Of a stretch of 64,000 bases of DNA, positions 25,920 to 35,325 are shown piece after piece. The position numbers were made by a program, and so were the translations under genes. Position 1 is the first letter of the stretch. The number at the start of each line of letters is the position of its first letter. Source of the DNA: Xanthomarina gelatinilytica (GTDB lineage Bacteria > Bacteroidota > Bacteroidia > Flavobacteriales > Flavobacteriaceae); assembly GCF_000348685.1 (NCBI RefSeq), contig NZ_ANLA01000009.1, positions 101,662-165,661 of the forward strand. The letters are read 5' to 3'. The notes under the pieces are model-generated. The model had not been told where the DNA came from. It was given only the letters and a program-made list of their open reading frames with translations, and did not search any database.

Positions 25920-26137
25920 AATTTATAATTTAATATGTTCTACTTCTATTTATATTACAATATTAGTCAAAAATTTTGCCAAAGCTTACAACCTGACAAT
26001 TTGTTTTGTTTATGTGTGTATTGGTTTCGGTTATTTTTTGGTGTTTTGGACGTTTTCTTTGATGCTGTAAGTATTAATCTTTCAGTATTAAAAACTTTAA
26101 ATGTTTACAATCAAGCTATATTATTAAATGAAGTTTG

Positions 26138-29100
26138 TCAATTCAACTTATAAAAAACCCCATCCGATTCCAGTTCGTCCAATAGTTCTTGGGATATTTT
26201 TATTTTTTGTTTTCTACTTGGCATGTTCAATTTTATCTGCTCTTCGGTGTCGTAAATTATAAAATTCAACAAGTGATCGCCTTTATGCATGTTAAAAAGC
26301 TCTTTTAATCTGTTGACACGTGCTTCCTGTAAATCGGAAATCTGCAATTGTACAGACAATTTTTTGGCATAGGCGTCCATGACATCATGTAACAACTGGA
26401 AGTTGTTAAACTGAATTCTAGGTTCTGATTTATTCCCTGTATCTCTATTGACCCATCCTTCCCGAACAAACATTTTCACATATACAAAAGAATTTTTTAA
26501 CAGAAAGTGCCTAAACTTTAGGTATTCTTCTCCAAAAATCCGAAACTCATGGCTATCTGTATAATCTTCAACGGTAAACAAGGCCCAGCCTTTTCCTTGT
26601 TTGCTCACACGATGCTGCACATCTGTAACCACACCTCCAAAAGTAAGTTCTCTATTTACAAATGGCTCTAAATCTTTTAACAAAGCCAAATTGGCATTGC
26701 AAAAGGTTTTCATTTCTATTCTAAAATCGTCTAATGGATGTCCAGAAATATAAATTCCAACTACTTCTTTTTCTTTTGCAAGTTTTTCCATGGTACCCCA
26801 TTCTTCGCAAGGTGGTACCAAAGGTTCTGCTATTTGCACATCACTGGCTTCGCCAAACAAACTCACTTGGGCCGAATTTTCATTTTCTTGATGTTTGGCA
26901 CCATATTTAATGGCCTTTTCGAGAAAAGTAATTCCGTCTCCATCATCATGAAAATATTGCGCTCTATGTGTGTCGCTAAAGCAATCAAAGCCTCCAGCCA
27001 AGGCTAGGTTTTCAAACGCTTTTTTATTGGCTGCCCTTAAGTCTATACGCTTGGCAAAATCAAAAATGGACTTGTAGTGACCATCTTTTTTTCGGTTTTC
27101 CACAATGGTTTTTACGGCTCCATGACCTACCCCTTTAATGGCTCCCATTCCAAAACGAACGGCATTGTTTTGGTTTACAGAAAACTTATAATAACTCTCG
27201 TTGATATCTGGCCCAAGAACATTTAATTTCATGCGTTTACATTCTTCCATGAAAAAGGTAACCTGTTTGATATCGTTCATGTTATTGGACAACACAGCTG
27301 CCATATATTCTGCTGGATAATGTGCTTTTAAATAGGCTGTTTGATAAGCTATCCAAGCGTAACAGGTGGAATGTGATTTATTGAATGCATAACTGGCAAA
27401 TGCTTCCCAATCTTTCCAAATTTTCTCCAGTTTATTGGCATCATGACCTTTGGCTACGGCTTGTTCAATAAATTTTGGTTTCATCTTATCCAATACAGCT
27501 ATTTGCTTTTTACCCATAGCCTTTCTCAACACATCAGCTTCACCTTTTGTGAAATCTGCCAGTTTTTGCGACAGCAACATTACCTGCTCTTGGTAGACTG
27601 TTATCCCATAGGTTTCTTTAAGATACTCTTCCATGGCTGGCAAATCGTAGTCTATTTCTTCTAAACCATGTTTACGTTTGGTAAAACTTGGTATATATTC
27701 CATAGGTCCTGGTCTATACAAAGCATTCATGGCTATTAAGTCTTCAAAAACGGTTGGTTTAAGTTCTTTTAAATGTTTTTGCATGCCAGGCGATTCGTAT
27801 TGGAACACCCCAACGGTTTCACCTTTTTGAAAGAGCTCATATGTTTTTTCATCATCCAGAGGGAAGCTATCTGGATCGAGATCAATATTATGCTTGGCTT
27901 TTACAATTTTAACAGTATCCTTAATTAATGTTAAGGTTTTTAAACCCAGGAAATCCATTTTTAACAAACCTGCATCTTCCACCACAGAGTTATCGAATTG
28001 CGTGACATACAAATCGGAGTCCTTGGCAGTGGCTACTGGCACAAACTTGGTAATATCATCTGGAGTGATAATTACACCACAAGCGTGAATTCCTGTATTT
28101 CTAACCGAACCTTCCAATGTTCTAGCCAAATTGACTGTTTCTGCTTCTAAATCTTCTCCTTCGGAAATGTTTAAAAGCTGATTGACCTTTTCCAAGTCTT
28201 CAGATCGAAACATGTTTTTCAAGCTTTTTTCGTCCGCTCCAAAAATTTTGTGCAGTTTGGACATGGTAGGAATCAATTTGGCGATCCTATCAGCATCAAA
28301 AAGTGGCAAATCCAGTACTCTAGCTGTATCACGAATGGAAGATTTGGCTGCCATGGTACCATAAGTGATGATTTGGGCCACTTGATTGCTACCATATTTT
28401 TTGATAACATAATCCATGACGCGACTTCTGCCTTCATCATCAAAATCGATATCGATATCTGGCATACTGATACGATCCGGATTTAAAAAACGCTCAAAAA
28501 GCAAATCGTATTTTAAAGGGTCTATATTGGTTATCCATAAGCAATAAGCCACAACCGAACCTGCAGCCGAACCACGACCAGGACCTACAGAAACATCCAT
28601 GTTTCTAGCTTCCCGAATAAAATCTTCCACAATTAAAAAATATCCTGGATAACCTGTGTTTTCAATAACTTCCAGTTCAAAATTCAACCTTTCTGTAATT
28701 TCATCGGTAAGTGTGCCATAACGTTTTTTGGCACCTTCAAAAGTTAAATGCCTTAGATATGCATTTTCCCCTCTTTTTCCTCCATCTTTGGCATCTTCGT
28801 CGTTTTTAAATTCGTCCGGAATATCAAAAGCAGGCAATAACACTTCCCTAGCCAGTTGGTAATGTTCTATTTTACCTACAACCTCTTGAATGTTTGAAAT
28901 AGCTTCGGGCAGATCTTTAAAGAGATCCTTCATCTCTTTTGAAGATTTAAAGTAATATTCCTGATTTGGCAATCCGTAACGATAGCCACGACCGCGACCA
29001 ATAGGTGTCGCCTGCTTTTCGCCATCTTTTACACACAGCAAAATATCATGCGCATTGGCATCTTCCTGCTTGGCGTAATAGGTGTTGTTGGTGGCAACCA

Positions 29101-30523
29101 ACTTTACATGGTGCTTTTTGGACAATTCTATTAAAACAGCATTCACCCGATTTTCATCTTCTTGATTGTGACGCATAATTTCTATGTACAGATCGTCTCC
29201 AAATGCATCTTTCCACCAAAGCAAAGCTTCTTCTGCTTGATTTTCTCCTATGTTCAACACTTTGCTTGGCACTTCACCATATAAGTTTCCGGTGAGCACA
29301 ATGAGGTCTTCCTTGTATTGAAGAATTAATTTTTTATCGATTCTGGGCACGTAATAAAATCCTTCTGTATAGGCATGAGAAGATAATTTAGCCAAGTTGT
29401 GATAGCCTTTTTTGTTTTTGGCCAAAAGCACAATTTGATAACCATTGTCCTTTCTGGTTTTATCCAAATGGTCTTCGCAAACAAAAAATTCGCAACCAAT
29501 AATAGGTTTTATTTCTTTTAAGCTTGGCGTTTTACCTGCTTCCAGAGCCTCTTTGTTTTTGGCCTGAACCGTTTTGTTATGGTTGGTCACTGCTTTTACA
29601 AAATGAAATGCTCCCATCATGTTTGCATGATCTGTTAAGGCAACAGCTGGCATATTGTGCTGGGCTGCAGCTGCTACCAATGCTGGAATGCTTATGGTGG
29701 ATTGCAACACCGAAAACTGGGAATGGTTATGCAGGTGAACAAATTCTGCATCGGCAAGTTCTGAAATATTTTCCCTTATTTCGGCATCGGACAAACTGTC
29801 CTTTTGTTGCTCTTGTAAACGCTTATTTATTTTTGCACTCTCCTGTTTTAAGTTGATGTGTTTTAAACCAATAAGTTGAATTTCCTTAGGGTTGGCCTCA
29901 TTAAAATTCTTAAAATAATCTGGTTGAACATCCAGTTCTTCTTTGGTATATTCCTGTCTTCTTATCAGTTCCAAGAAGCAACGTGTGGTAGCTTCCACAT
30001 CTGCAGTGGCATTATGTGCTTCTGCAAAGGGTTGGTTAAACAAATACTGGTGCAACTCGGTTAAGGTTGGGAGTTTAAACTTCCCGTAACGTCCTCCAGG
30101 AATTTGGCAAAGTGAGGCTGTATGTTCTGTACAGGTATCCAAAACCGGTAGCTCCTGTAAGGGGTTGGCGATGTTTTCCCTAACAAATTCAGCTCCCATA
30201 ATATTGAGATCAAATGACACGTTTTGTCCAACTACAAACTTGGTTTTGGCCAATGCCTTATTGAATTTCTCCAAAACCTCAACCAAAGGCCTTCCTTGCT
30301 CTTGGGCCAATTCGGTAGAAATGCCATGGATTTTTTCGGCATCGTAAGGAATGTTGAAGCCATCGGGCTGAATCAAATAATCTTGATGCTCCAAACAATT
30401 TCCCATACCATCATGCAATTGCCACGCAATTTGTATGGCTCTTGGCCAATTATCTGTATCTGTAATTGGAGCATCCCAACGTTTAGGTAATCCTGTGGTT
30501 TCTGTATCAAAAATTAAATACAT
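26138..30523 (-). CDS. dnaE: DNA polymerase III alpha subunit with N-terminal exonuclease domain
   Basis: Replicative polymerase of 1461 residues, about 300 longer than E. coli DnaE. Residues 1-190 are a DnaQ-like 3'-5' exonuclease domain: DTETTGLP (DxE), VGQNVSFDLNIMG and HNATADVEATTRCFLEL. Then a PHP domain begins FVHLHNHSQFSVL ... ALTDHANM near residue 260, followed by the polymerase core with PDIDIDFDDEGR (catalytic acids), the KGVGHGAVKTIVE helix-hairpin-helix and an OB-fold near the end. The exonuclease-polymerase fusion means proofreading need not come from separate DnaQ. The gene stands alone; no promoter box was found by eye. Confidence 0.95.
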   Translation of the reverse strand: MYLIFDTETTGLPKRWDAPITDTDNWPRAIQIAWQLHDGMGNCLEHQDYLIQPDGFNIPYDAEKIHGISTELAQEQGRPLVEVLEKFNKALAKTKFVVGQNVSFDLNIMGAEFVRENIANPLQELPVLDTCTEHTASLCQIPGGRYGKFKLPTLTELHQYLFNQPFAEAHNATADVEATTRCFLELIRRQEYTKEELDVQPDYFKNFNEANPKEIQLIGLKHINLKQESAKINKRLQEQQKDSLSDAEIRENISELADAEFVHLHNHSQFSVLQSTISIPALVAAAAQHNMPAVALTDHANMMGAFHFVKAVTNHNKTVQAKNKEALEAGKTPSLKEIKPIIGCEFFVCEDHLDKTRKDNGYQIVLLAKNKKGYHNLAKLSSHAYTEGFYYVPRIDKKLILQYKEDLIVLTGNLYGEVPSKVLNIGENQAEEALLWWKDAFGDDLYIEIMRHNQEDENRVNAVLIELSKKHHVKLVATNNTYYAKQEDANAHDILLCVKDGEKQATPIGRGRGYRYGLPNQEYYFKSSKEMKDLFKDLPEAISNIQEVVGKIEHYQLAREVLLPAFDIPDEFKNDEDAKDGGKRGENAYLRHLTFEGAKKRYGTLTDEITERLNFELEVIENTGYPGYFLIVEDFIREARNMDVSVGPGRGSAAGSVVAYCLWITNIDPLKYDLLFERFLNPDRISMPDIDIDFDDEGRSRVMDYVIKKYGSNQVAQIITYGTMAAKSSIRDTARVLDLPLFDADRIAKLIPTMSKLHKIFGADEKSLKNMFRSEDLEKVNQLLNISEGEDLEAETVNLARTLEGSVRNTGIHACGVIITPDDITKFVPVATAKDSDLYVTQFDNSVVEDAGLLKMDFLGLKTLTLIKDTVKIVKAKHNIDLDPDSFPLDDEKTYELFQKGETVGVFQYESPGMQKHLKELKPTVFEDLIAMNALYRPGPMEYIPSFTKRKHGLEEIDYDLPAMEEYLKETYGITVYQEQVMLLSQKLADFTKGEADVLRKAMGKKQIAVLDKMKPKFIEQAVAKGHDANKLEKIWKDWEAFASYAFNKSHSTCYAWIAYQTAYLKAHYPAEYMAAVLSNNMNDIKQVTFFMEECKRMKLNVLGPDINESYYKFSVNQNNAVRFGMGAIKGVGHGAVKTIVENRKKDGHYKSIFDFAKRIDLRAANKKAFENLALAGGFDCFSDTHRAQYFHDDGDGITFLEKAIKYGAKHQENENSAQVSLFGEASDVQIAEPLVPPCEEWGTMEKLAKEKEVVGIYISGHPLDDFRIEMKTFCNANLALLKDLEPFVNRELTFGGVVTDVQHRVSKQGKGWALFTVEDYTDSHEFRIFGEEYLKFRHFLLKNSFVYVKMFVREGWVNRDTGNKSEPRIQFNNFQLLHDVMDAYAKKLSVQLQISDLQEARVNRLKELFNMHKGDHLLNFIIYDTEEQIKLNMPSRKQKIKISQELLDELESDGVFYKLN

Positions 30524-30701
30524 CTAATAAATGTTAAGTTGTTTTTGTATTTGGTCGTTAAACCGACTTTTGACCCACAAATTCACGAATAATAAAATAC
30601 AAATCCCTGAATATATGGCTGATTTTCTTTAGATGAAAAGTTTTTAAAAATACAGATAATTATCGCTTTTTTAAAGTGAAGTTATAAACAGTTATAAACA
30701 A

Positions 30702-30729
30702 AAAAACGCAGTTCTAAGACTGCGTTTTT
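30702..30729. terminator. Bidirectional terminator hairpin
   Basis: Perfect 11-bp stem AAAAACGCAGT / ACTGCGTTTTT with 6-nt loop and T-rich flanks. Located after the calcium-repeat lipoprotein gene. Confidence 0.85.
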
Positions 30730-30752
30730 AAATTTTGTTTTAGAGGCTACAA

Positions 30753-31757
30753 TTAATTATTATCTAGATAGTCTGGAACGCCATCACCATCGGTATCATC
30801 ATTGGTTGGATCACCATCTCCATCAACATCCTCATTAATGGTTAAAATGCCATCACCATCATCATCATTGTCTAAATAATTTGGCACATCATTCATGTCT
30901 GTATCATCATTAGTAACGTCTCCATCTCCATCAACATCTTCATTCATTGTTAAAATGGAGTCTCCATCATCATCATCATCCAAGTAATTGGCAATGCCAT
31001 CACCATCTGTATCATCATTTATTAAATTCCCATCTTGATCAAGATCTTCATTAATGGATAGAATTCCATCATTGTCATCATCGTCACAATACAAGCCATC
31101 AATAATTCCTTGAAGGATTCCGGTATCATCGCCACACGCCACTTGCTGATCCATTAAAGCATTTTTGTATGTGTTACATACAGTTGAATATTCTGCGTCT
31201 GTAGTGCTAGTTGTCTCATAAACCAATTGTGCATCTTCTGTTGCTGCTACAGCCTCATCGCAAGACATTAAACCAGGACCAGAGCTAAATGGAATTGGTA
31301 TATTGTAAAAAATACCTTGACTGAAATTAACTGTTTGGGTTCCTGATGCCGAGTAAGCATTGAACCAAAACTTTCCAGAAATGGAATTATTGACTTGGTT
31401 AAACTCTGTTATTTCTATAATACCATCTGGTGGATACAGTTCAATGTCTTGATCTGGCAAGTTATTTGTAGAATACTCCTCTAGGTTGGACCCTATCAAT
31501 GTAGCTATGTTTGAGTTGCTTTCTCCTAACAAATAAGTTCCAACAGAAAATGAAGACACTTGTAAATTTATGGTTTCGTAATTATTGTGACCTGTAATAA
31601 TGGACTTCCCGTTTTCATCAATATAGGCTCTATAGGACACAGCTTTCCAAGTAGTTCCATCCTTTTTACCTTGCATGGCTGGAGAGTTGAATTCCACTTC
31701 ATCACCACAGCTTACCATGGCCAATATGGCAATTGCCAACACAAATAATTTTTTCAT
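30753..31757 (-). CDS. Lipoprotein with thrombospondin type 3-like calcium repeats
   Basis: Exported lipoprotein of 334 residues with lipobox MVSC (lipidated Cys near residue 17). Residues 25-160 form a strand-rich domain (AMQGKKDGTTWKAVSYRA ...) resembling DUF6252-type lipoproteins. Residues 224-331 consist of three 36-residue units with the pattern DDDDDGD.I.T.NEDVDGDGD.TNDDTDxD.V.NYL, rich in Asp and typical of thrombospondin type 3 calcium-binding repeats. Such repeats often link a lipoprotein to other surface parts. A Cys-containing region precedes them (SCDEAV ... VCNTYKN). Function unknown; the DNA over the repeats (30756-31088) is a threefold imperfect tandem. Confidence 0.82.
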   Translation of the reverse strand: MKKLFVLAIAILAMVSCGDEVEFNSPAMQGKKDGTTWKAVSYRAYIDENGKSIITGHNNYETINLQVSSFSVGTYLLGESNSNIATLIGSNLEEYSTNNLPDQDIELYPPDGIIEITEFNQVNNSISGKFWFNAYSASGTQTVNFSQGIFYNIPIPFSSGPGLMSCDEAVAATEDAQLVYETTSTTDAEYSTVCNTYKNALMDQQVACGDDTGILQGIIDGLYCDDDDNDGILSINEDLDQDGNLINDDTDGDGIANYLDDDDDGDSILTMNEDVDGDGDVTNDDTDMNDVPNYLDNDDDGDGILTINEDVDGDGDPTNDDTDGDGVPDYLDNN

Positions 31758-31833
31758 ATTTTACTTTAATCATTAATATAAGAACTCAAAAATAAGATAA
31801 AAAAAAACAACCTATTAGTTTTTACATAAAAAG

Positions 31834-31862
31834 TTGAAAATTAAAAAATAATCGTATCTTTG
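31834..31862 (+). promoter_or_regulatory. rpsP promoter
   Basis: TTG at 31834-31836 and TATCTTTG at 31855-31862 (exact TAnnTTTG) with 18 nt between: matches the Bacteroidota -33/-7 promoter. The predicted transcript begins near 31869. Short leader hairpin GAGGT-CGCGA-ACCTC follows at 31880-31894. Confidence 0.8.
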
Positions 31863-31908
31863 CACCCTTATTAATAATCGAGGTCGCGAACCTCACTAAT
31901 TAATTTAT

Positions 31909-32448
31909 ATGTCAGTTAAAATTAGATTACAAAGACACGGAAAAAAAGGGAAACCTTATTATTGGATCGTTGCTGCAGATGCTAGATCTAAAAGAGATGG
32001 TAAATACCTAGAAAAATTAGGTGCTTACAATCCAAACACAAATCCAGCAACCATTGAATTGGATGTTGATGGAGCTGTTAAATGGCTACAGAATGGTGCA
32101 CAACCAACAGATACTGCTAAAGCCATTTTGTCTTACAAAGGCGCTTTGCTTAAAAACCATCTTGCTGGTGGCGTAAGAAAAGGGGCTTTAACCGAAGAGC
32201 AAGCAGAAGCTAAATTTGCTGCTTGGTTAGAAGAAAAAGCTGGAAAAGTAGATGCTAAATCACAAAATTTAGCAAAAGCTGAAGCTGAAGCAAAAGCGAA
32301 AGCATTAGAAGCTGAAAAAGCTGCCAACGAAGCTCGTATGGCTGCCAATGCACCTGTTGAAGAAGAAGCTGCTGAAGAAGTTGCTGAAGAAGCAACAGCA
32401 GAAGACGCTCCAGCTGTGGAAGCAGAAGCTACTAAAGAAGAAGAATAA
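31909..32448 (+). CDS. rpsP: Ribosomal protein S16 with long C-terminal tail
   Basis: Small-subunit ribosomal protein S16. The first about 80 residues (SVKIRLQRHGKKGKPYYWIVAADARSKRDGKY ...) match S16; the remaining 100 residues are an Ala/Glu/Lys-rich low-complexity tail (KAEAEAKAKALEAEKAANEARMAANAPVEEEAAEE), as is usual in flavobacteria. The promoter at 31834-31862 is well defined and a terminator follows, so transcription is likely monocistronic, with rimM following separately. Confidence 0.95.
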   Translation: MSVKIRLQRHGKKGKPYYWIVAADARSKRDGKYLEKLGAYNPNTNPATIELDVDGAVKWLQNGAQPTDTAKAILSYKGALLKNHLAGGVRKGALTEEQAEAKFAAWLEEKAGKVDAKSQNLAKAEAEAKAKALEAEKAANEARMAANAPVEEEAAEEVAEEATAEDAPAVEAEATKEEE

Positions 32449-32472
32449 AAACAGTTATTTTTTATACTTTTG

Positions 32473-32502
32473 AACCCAGACCTTAAAAGTCTGGGTTTTT
32501 TA
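32473..32502 (+). terminator. Terminator of rpsP
   Basis: 9-bp stem AACCCAGAC / GTCTGGGTT with 7-nt loop and a run of T on the plus strand. Confidence 0.88.
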
Positions 32503-32625
32503 TTGCCTTAACCCGAAAAAAGGTATGGGCAACATTTCCCACGCCTGCCACTTAACAGGTAAGGAAATTAAAATTTCATGATTTTTTGAATTGAATTAAG
32601 ACTCCCGTTTTCAAGGGAAATAAAT

Positions 32626-33153
32626 ATGAAAAAAGAAGATTGCTTTTACTTAGGTAAAATAGTATCCAAATATAGCTTTAAAGGGGAACTCCTTATAAAG
32701 CTTGATACAGACGAACCGGAATTATACGAAAACCTGGATGCCATGTTTATTGATTTACGCAATAACCTGGTGCCTTTTTTTATTGAATCGTCACAATTGC
32801 ATAAATCCGATTTGTTGCGTGTTCGCTTTGAAGATGTCGATACAGAAGCCGATGCAGATGCCCTGATTAAATGTGACGTATATTTACCTTTGGAATTTTT
32901 ACCTAAACTTGAAGGGGATAAATTTTATTTTCACGAAGTAATTGGTTTTAAGGTAGAAGATATCAACCATGGAACCGTTGGAACCATTGTGTCCATTAAC
33001 GATTCCACAGCTCAAGCCCTTTTTGAAATTGACAGGGAAGGCATTGAAATTTTAATCCCAATGAATGATGAGTTCATCCATAAAATTGACAGAGCAAACA
33101 AAACCGTTTTTGTAGAAACTCCAGAAGGGCTTATTGAACTTTATATTCAATAA
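32626..33153 (+). CDS. rimM: Ribosome maturation factor RimM
   Basis: 16S rRNA processing / 30S assembly factor that binds S19; 175 residues, the normal length. N-terminal domain: YLGKIVSKYSFKGELLIKLDTD (RimM beta-barrel); C-terminal PRC-barrel-like domain: FYFHEVIGFKVEDINHGTVGTI. The position after rpsP is the conserved order seen in many bacteria (rpsP-rimM). The usual trmD is not next; instead a tRNA methyltransferase of another type follows. Confidence 0.95.
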   Translation: MKKEDCFYLGKIVSKYSFKGELLIKLDTDEPELYENLDAMFIDLRNNLVPFFIESSQLHKSDLLRVRFEDVDTEADADALIKCDVYLPLEFLPKLEGDKFYFHEVIGFKVEDINHGTVGTIVSINDSTAQALFEIDREGIEILIPMNDEFIHKIDRANKTVFVETPEGLIELYIQ

Positions 33154-33274
33154 ATTCCAAACCTTGCTACTATGGATTCTGAGAAAATTCATGATGTCGA
33201 CTATCGTAGATTGAAAAAACCTATAAAATATTATCTGCTATTAATAACAAACCATAATCCTTTGTAGTGTATTT

Positions 33275-33988
33275 ATGGACAAGCCATTCAAATTTAAACA
33301 ATTTAGTGTAAACCAAAACCGTTGTGCCATGAAAATCGGTACAGACAGTGTGTTACTTGGCGCTTGGGCCTCTATTGAAAAACAACCATTTTCTATTCTA
33401 GACATTGGTTCTGGAACTGGTGTTTTGGCCCTAATGTTGGCTCAAAGGAGTTCAGCAGAAGTAATTGATGCGCTTGAAATAGACGCGAATGCTTTTGAAC
33501 AATGTGTTGAAAATTTTGAAAATTCGCCTTGGGCTGATAGACTTTTTTGTTATCATGCCTCTCTCAAAGAATTCGTTACTGAAATAGATGATAAATACAA
33601 TCTGATTGTATCTAATCCTCCGTTTTATTCAGAAGATTATAAAACCGAAAACACTCAAAGGGATTTGGCGCGATTTTCTGAAGCCTTACCATTTAACCAT
33701 CTATTGGAAAGTGCTTCAAAACTACTATCCCAAGACGGTTTGTTTTCTATAATTATTCCGTTCAAGGAAGAAGAACCGTTTATCGCTTTGGCTTCAAAAG
33801 TAAAATTGTTCCCAACTAGGATTTTACATGTCAAGGGCTCGTCCACTTCCGAAACTAAAAGGAGCCTCCTGGAATTTTCATTCCACAAAACCAAAACAGA
33901 CATTACAGAACTTACCATTGAAACTGCAAGACATCAATACACCACAGACTATATAAATTTGACTAAAGATTTCTATCTAAAAATGTAG
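33275..33988 (+). CDS. tRNA1(Val) (adenine-37-N6)-methyltransferase-like
   Basis: Class I methyltransferase of 237 residues of the YfiC/TrmN6 family. N-terminal FKFKQFSVNQNRCAMKIGTD is the family signature, followed by the SAM site ILDIGSGTGVLAL (residues 40-55) and the catalytic SNPPFY motif near residue 115 typical of N6-adenine methylation. Likely modifies A37 of tRNA1(Val). It follows rimM by 121 nt, a context seen in other flavobacteria. Confidence 0.88.
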   Translation: MDKPFKFKQFSVNQNRCAMKIGTDSVLLGAWASIEKQPFSILDIGSGTGVLALMLAQRSSAEVIDALEIDANAFEQCVENFENSPWADRLFCYHASLKEFVTEIDDKYNLIVSNPPFYSEDYKTENTQRDLARFSEALPFNHLLESASKLLSQDGLFSIIIPFKEEEPFIALASKVKLFPTRILHVKGSSTSETKRSLLEFSFHKTKTDITELTIETARHQYTTDYINLTKDFYLKM

Positions 33989-33996
33989 CATTTTGT

Positions 33997-34004
33997 TACA
34001 TTTG
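33997..34004 (+). promoter_or_regulatory. -7 box of acyl-CoA dehydrogenase promoter
   Basis: TACATTTG matches TAnnTTTG exactly, 24 nt upstream of the start codon at 34029. It lies just after the preceding gene's stop; no clear -33 box. Confidence 0.5.
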
Positions 34005-34028
34005 CTATTCTAACAAAACGATATAACA

Positions 34029-35207
34029 ATGAAGCCTGATTTATTTGAAGCTCCTGATTATTACAATCTAGACGAATTATTATCCGACGAACATAAATTG
34101 GTGCGCGATGCTGCCAGAGAATGGGTAAAGCGCGACGTATCTCCAATTATCGAAGAGTACGCTCAAAAAGCAGAATTTCCAGAACAAATTATTGGTGGCC
34201 TTGCAGAAATTGGGGCTTTTGGACCTTATATTCCTCATGAATATGGAGGAGCAGGATTAGACCAAATTTCTTATGGTTTAATCATGCAGGAAATTGAACG
34301 TGGCGACTCTGGTGTAAGAAGTACAGCTTCTGTTCAGTCGTCTTTAGTCATGTATCCTATTTGGAAATATGGAACTGAAGCACAACGTCAAAAATACTTG
34401 CCAAAATTGGCTTCAGGTGAATGGATGGGCTGCTTTGGACTTACAGAACCAGATCATGGTTCCAATCCTGGAGGTATGGTAACCAATTTTAAAGACAAAG
34501 GAGACCACTATCTTTTAAATGGTGCCAAAATGTGGATAAGCAATGCGCCATTTGCTCAAGTGGCTGTTGTTTGGGCAAAAGATGAGTCTGGTAGAATTCA
34601 CGGACTAATTGTGGAACGTGGCATGGAAGGTTTTACCACACCAGAAACACATAATAAATGGTCTTTAAGGGCTTCAGCAACTGGTGAGCTTATTTTTGAT
34701 AACGTAAAAGTGCCCAAAGAGAATCTTTTACCTAACAAATCTGGATTGGGAGCGCCACTTGGATGCTTGGATTCTGCCAGATATGGCATAGCTTGGGGAG
34801 CCATTGGCGCTGCCATGGATTGTTATGACACGGCCTTACGCTACAGCAAGGAACGCATGCAATTTGGCAAACCTATTGGACAGTTCCAATTACAGCAAAA
34901 AAAACTGGCAGAAATGATTACCGAAATCACCAAAGCCCAATTATTAACCTGGCGACTTGGCGTATTGCGCAATGAAGATAAAGCCACTTCTGCACAAATA
35001 TCCATGGCGAAACGCAATAATGTGGATATGGCCATAAACATAGCACGTGAGGCCAGACAAATGCTAGGAGGTATGGGAATTACTGGTGAATATTCAATCA
35101 TGAGACATTCCATGAACCTGGAAAGTGTGATTACCTACGAAGGAACCCATGATATTCATTTATTGATAACCGGTTTGGATATTACTGGCTTAAACGCCTT
35201 TAAATAA
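34029..35207 (+). CDS. gcdH: Glutaryl-CoA dehydrogenase-like acyl-CoA dehydrogenase
   Basis: FAD-dependent acyl-CoA dehydrogenase of 392 residues. The catalytic Glu is in TYEGTHDIH (Glu 371 approximately) near the C-terminus, and VRSTASVQSSLVMYPI contains the Arg that is used for the gamma-carboxyl group of glutaryl-CoA in human GCDH. Other family motifs: CFGLTEPDHGSNPG and QFGKPIGQFQ. The likely reaction is glutaryl-CoA to crotonyl-CoA in lysine/tryptophan breakdown. The gene stands alone with its own promoter and terminator. Confidence 0.87.
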   Translation: MKPDLFEAPDYYNLDELLSDEHKLVRDAAREWVKRDVSPIIEEYAQKAEFPEQIIGGLAEIGAFGPYIPHEYGGAGLDQISYGLIMQEIERGDSGVRSTASVQSSLVMYPIWKYGTEAQRQKYLPKLASGEWMGCFGLTEPDHGSNPGGMVTNFKDKGDHYLLNGAKMWISNAPFAQVAVVWAKDESGRIHGLIVERGMEGFTTPETHNKWSLRASATGELIFDNVKVPKENLLPNKSGLGAPLGCLDSARYGIAWGAIGAAMDCYDTALRYSKERMQFGKPIGQFQLQQKKLAEMITEITKAQLLTWRLGVLRNEDKATSAQISMAKRNNVDMAINIAREARQMLGGMGITGEYSIMRHSMNLESVITYEGTHDIHLLITGLDITGLNAFK

Positions 35208-35268
35208 GGCCTGAGGCTTATTTAATTATTTCACTCGAACAGAATCTGTGTGAAATTAAATATTAACT

Positions 35269-35300
35269 AAATGCTTCTCTAATTTGAGAAGCATTTTTTT
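35269..35300 (+). terminator. Terminator of gcdH
   Basis: Perfect 11-bp stem AAATGCTTCTC / GAGAAGCATTT with 6-nt loop and T-run. Confidence 0.9.
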
Positions 35301-35325
35301 ATTGAAATTTGTTTACATTTACTTT

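Noticed and set aside
29524..29856. Plus-strand ORF of 110 codons inside dnaE
   Set aside because: Composition reflects the antisense of a conserved gene; no motif.
33172..33267. A 31-codon ORF between rimM and the methyltransferase gene (MDSEKIHDVDYRR...)
   Set aside because: Too short and without recognisable features or regulatory signals; coding potential is not convincing.
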